Source: Desulfofustis sp. PB-SRB1
GTDB taxonomy: Bacteria; Desulfobacterota; Desulfobulbia; Desulfobulbales; Desulfocapsaceae
Direction: 5' to 3'
Length of the DNA: 64,000 bases
Assembly (NCBI GenBank): GCA_016722945.1
Contig: JAEQMT010000059.1
Span: forward strand, 310,001-374,000
The stretch's first letter is position 1. The number at the start of each line of letters is the position of its first letter. The notes below the pieces were generated by a model. It made no database searches, was not told the DNA's origin, and saw nothing but the letters and a program-made list of their open reading frames with translations. This document shows, one piece after another, positions 61,993-64,000 of this stretch. The position numbers and the translations under genes were made by a program.

Positions 61993-62614
61993 TCGCCATC
62001 TTCGGCATGCACATAGTCAGTCAACGGATCACCTTGATCGCACCGATACGACGAGGGGCGTGCCGGTTTATTATGATTTCTGTAAACGGGGAAATTTGAC
62101 GATGAGTCCATGCCGATCAAAACCGCGGCTTCACTGCCCCATGAAAAATCCTCCCGGCGAGTGGGGCGGCGGAATTATCACTATGCCGGCTTGCGTCACC
62201 GTCTGAGGCGAACCGTTCCGGCCGGAATTGCTGGTCTGGCGGGATGGAGGTGGCGCCATGCCTGCCCCACGAATGGTATACTCTGGGGAGGTCCGGCGGC
62301 GGGTGGCAGCGGGCCGGATGATTTTGCGGTGATTTACGGACACAGCATATTTTTCTATCGGTGGTTTTTGCCGCTTGTCCGGTGACCGGCCCTCCCGGAG
62401 GATTACCGATGTATTGCCATTGCCACCGGGAGGGCCGTTCTATAGAACAGTCACTATAGTGCTGGTGTGGTTATCCCAATAGCGTGAGTGTTGACAGAGT
62501 CAGAACCATGTTGCTCAAGTTTCAAGAATCTCTTTTGAGGTGACAGGCCCCCACACAAGCAACAATAGCGTTAAAACTGATCCGAGCGTTGTAAGCACTG
62601 GCGGCTCGTTTCAC
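61993..62614. other. Intergenic region with a detached REP hairpin
   Basis: 622 bp with no supportable gene. Open frames at 62110-62385 (plus) and 62131-62343 (minus) are mirror pairs without ribosome sites or family likeness. The REP-like hairpin at 62381-62437 is the one clear structure. The DNA is GC-rich in 62100-62300, as coding DNA often is here, so a decayed gene is possible. Confidence 0.5.
62381..62437 (+). repeat. REP hairpin matching the RAYT repeats
   Basis: GGTGACCGGCCCTCCCGG at 62381-62398 is identical to 18 bases of the REP at the RAYT gene, 6 kb away. CCGGGAGGGCC at 62427-62437 pairs with GGCCCTCCCGG. Probably a mobilised copy. Confidence 0.75.
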
Positions 62615-63445
62615 TCAGCGGACATCGTATAGGGCGGAATCCAGGGGGATTGTCTCTTGGCTGGGGTAGCCGTAGCTATCGATCCGCTCTTTGAGGGCGG
62701 CGATGCGCGCATCCGGGTGGGGATGCGAAGCAAAGAGATAGGGCAGCCGGTCGGGGTGTTGGGCCGCCAGCCGCTCGAAAAAATCGATGCTGCCGCCGGC
62801 GTGGCCATAGGAGCGAACCAGCAGATCGAGCCCGTAGCGGTCCGCGTCCGCTTCTTGGTCTTGCGAGTAGTGTGCCTGAAAGCTCAAGAGCGAACCGGAC
62901 ACCAGGTCGCTTGCACTGCTGTCGGGACCAAACAGCAGGCTCACGATAACGGCAAGACCAAGTCCGCGTCCCAGCCCGCGTAAATGATCCCGGTGGGAAA
63001 AATGACCCATTTCATGGGCAAGCACCATGGCCAGCTCATTTTCTGATTCAACCTGTGCCACCAATCCGGTGAAAACAACGATATTGCCGCCGGGCAGGGC
63101 GACCGCGTTTATCTCCTCGTTTTCCATAAGATACACGTTAATCTCGTAGTCATGCAGGGGGGAATCCCGCGGCACCTGGGCGAGAAGATTGCCGGCAATC
63201 TCGTTCAGGGCCGGGTGGCGCTCACCACCATACTGGTCAAGGGCAATACCCCGCAATGCCCGTTCCACCTTGACGGGTACCCTGGCGACCACCAGATCGG
63301 TGATGATTCCCAGAGCGATAAAGATGATACCGCACAGTACCACCAGGCCGCCAAGCATCCAGAACAGCTCAGCCAGCGGGTGGGTGCGCGACACATTTAC
63401 CGTGTCATCGGTGGAACGGGCAATGAAGGGGATTTTGCTTTGCAC
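62615..63445 (-). CDS. M48-family zinc metallopeptidase
   Basis: A 276-residue membrane-bound M48 peptidase. A hydrophobic stretch at about residues 28-53 (LFWMLGGLVVLCGIIFIALG) anchors it; the zinc motif HEMGH lies in AMVLAHEMGHFSHRDHLRG, and QEADADRYGLDLL gives the third ligand. NEEINAVALPGGNIVVFTGL is typical. Members clear damaged envelope or membrane proteins. It follows 5 nt after the YbjQ-like gene, so the two are likely made from one message. Confidence 0.93.
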   Translation of the reverse strand: MQSKIPFIARSTDDTVNVSRTHPLAELFWMLGGLVVLCGIIFIALGIITDLVVARVPVKVERALRGIALDQYGGERHPALNEIAGNLLAQVPRDSPLHDYEINVYLMENEEINAVALPGGNIVVFTGLVAQVESENELAMVLAHEMGHFSHRDHLRGLGRGLGLAVIVSLLFGPDSSASDLVSGSLLSFQAHYSQDQEADADRYGLDLLVRSYGHAGGSIDFFERLAAQHPDRLPYLFASHPHPDARIAALKERIDSYGYPSQETIPLDSALYDVR

Positions 63446-63450
63446 GACCG

Positions 63451-63948
63451 TTACCCGTCATCGCCGGGCGCGGCGGGTAATATGATCGCCGTGCCGTAGG
63501 CGATGGCCTCGACGCTGCCGACCTGGCGTTTCCGGTTTGCCTGCTGGCCGATGGCCGAGGTTTCCAACCGCAGGTTGATGACAAGTGCCGCCCCCTGCTG
63601 CCGCGCCGCCTCTTTCATCCGCAGGATGGCTTCCCGGCGGGCGCGATCCACCAAACTCTCATAAGAGGTAACGGCGCCGCCGAAGATGTTGCGCAATATT
63701 GCCAGCAACCGCTTGAAATAATCAATCGAGACAACCACACTGCCGACGACCAGTGTTGCTTCGCCAATCTCCGAACCGATAAAGCTCTCGTGCTCGGTAG
63801 TTGTAACCGGCAATGACAGCAGCGCCTGTTCCCGTTTTCTTATGGACCGGTAGTGGTTTCTTTCCATCAATGACCCGGCACCGTATCCCAGGGCAACGAA
63901 AAAGATGAAGATGAAGAAATCACTATGCTGGAGGATGAATTCACCCAT
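63451..63948 (-). CDS. YbjQ/UPF0145-family protein with N-terminal membrane helix
   Basis: Start set at the ATG at 63948 (MGEFILQHSDFFIFIFF), 4 nt after the stop of the preceding gene. One N-terminal membrane helix (about residues 10-28) is followed by a UPF0145 (heavy-metal-binding-like, YbjQ) domain: IGEATLVVGSVVVSIDYFKR, IFGGAVTSYESLVDRARREAI, GAALVINLRLETSAI and VEAIAYGTAIIL. Function of the family is not established. The adjacent upstream gene ends with the same AYGTA-like signature, so this is a tandem pair of paralogues. Confidence 0.85.
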   Translation of the reverse strand: MGEFILQHSDFFIFIFFVALGYGAGSLMERNHYRSIRKREQALLSLPVTTTEHESFIGSEIGEATLVVGSVVVSIDYFKRLLAILRNIFGGAVTSYESLVDRARREAILRMKEAARQQGAALVINLRLETSAIGQQANRKRQVGSVEAIAYGTAIILPAAPGDDG

Positions 63949-63952
63949 CGGT

Positions 63953-64000
63953 TCACTGCTCTCCCATTTCATCCACCACCGTGACGGCGGTACCATAGAC
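63953..64000 (-). CDS. C-terminal end of a second YbjQ-family protein (partial)
   Basis: The last 15 codons before a TGA at 63953-63955 read VYGTAVTVVDEMGEQ. VYGTAV matches the AYGTAI near the end of the YbjQ-like protein just downstream, so this is the 3' end of a paralogue that continues past the right edge of the window. Confidence 0.65.
   Translation of the reverse strand, partial: VYGTAVTVVDEMGEQ

Noticed and set aside
62110-62385. Open frame of 91 codons with basic residues
   Set aside because: No ribosome site, no family likeness, low-complexity GC-rich composition, and an overlapping frame on the other strand of the same kind.

Overview
The window looks like a chromosomal piece of an anaerobic Gram-negative bacterium, most probably a Desulfobacterota of the Desulfobulbales type. 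This placement is by gene content and protein style, not by a search. Pointers are a 2-oxoacid:ferredoxin oxidoreductase run with its own GltD-like flavoprotein, guaB-guaA and rpsA-himA/ihfB type pairs, a PilT-like ATPase, tgt-yajC, a class II photolyase and envelope proteins with signal peptides. No tRNA, rRNA, CRISPR array or complete insertion sequence with DDE transposase was seen.

Layout. 1-3.3 kb: small exported envelope proteins (glycine zipper, an unknown, an EipA/DUF1134-like two-domain protein) beside a sigma-54 activator that lacks a sensor domain. 3.1-8.9 kb: a repeat-rich, decayed stretch with a FUSC transporter, a dead MlaF-like ABC ATPase, two exported proteins, and a NIPSNAP pseudogene cut by two different MITEs. 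8.9-25.5 kb (minus strand): MltF-like transglycosylase, RmuC, HIT protein, clpA (frameshifted), clpS, holA, an 840-residue exported protein ending in a likely caspase-like domain, korB, korA, a GltD-like flavoprotein and ilvD. 25.5-38.3 kb (plus strand, except a YciO-type gene): PilT-like ATPase, zinc-ribbon protein, rpsA, IHF/HU, guaB, guaA, a NYN plus cold-shock protein, glucokinase, an APH/NahK-like kinase, tgt, yajC. 38.3-52.8 kb: accessory metabolism and stress genes (SDR-DUF2867, DUF523-DUF1722, photolyase, cobO, GIY-YIG, nitroreductase, pRiA4b ORF-3, OsmC, SbmA/BacA-like, SDR, UPF0173 hydrolase, EamA, TerB, acetyl-CoA hydrolase-GNAT fusion). 52.8-64 kb: ppk1, a DnaJ-domain protein, a REP-associated tyrosine transposase with its REPs, a GH3 plus penicillin-acylase pair, an Rrf2 regulator divergent from a nonsense-interrupted membrane gene, an M48 peptidase and two YbjQ-family proteins.

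How the genes work together. The ilvD to clpA run on the minus strand is tightly packed (4-nt ATGA overlaps between the flavoprotein, korA and korB), so the three redox genes very probably form one complex. clpS-clpA is a proteolysis pair. The acylase and GH3 genes sit 16 nt apart and could hydrolyse and form the same kind of amide. The glucokinase and APH-like kinase are 2 nt apart and are probably both sugar kinases.

The most striking non-coding feature is the load of short palindromic mobile repeats. Family A (162 bp) and family B (about 130 bp) share the outer ends GATGNNGTCGTAAAAA; family C (139 bp) and element D (159 bp) have other ends; REP hairpins belong to the RAYT. One family A copy fills the whole gap from the stop of one gene to the base before the tgt start codon, and C plus D can be shown to be insertions because removing them restores a NIPSNAP reading frame.
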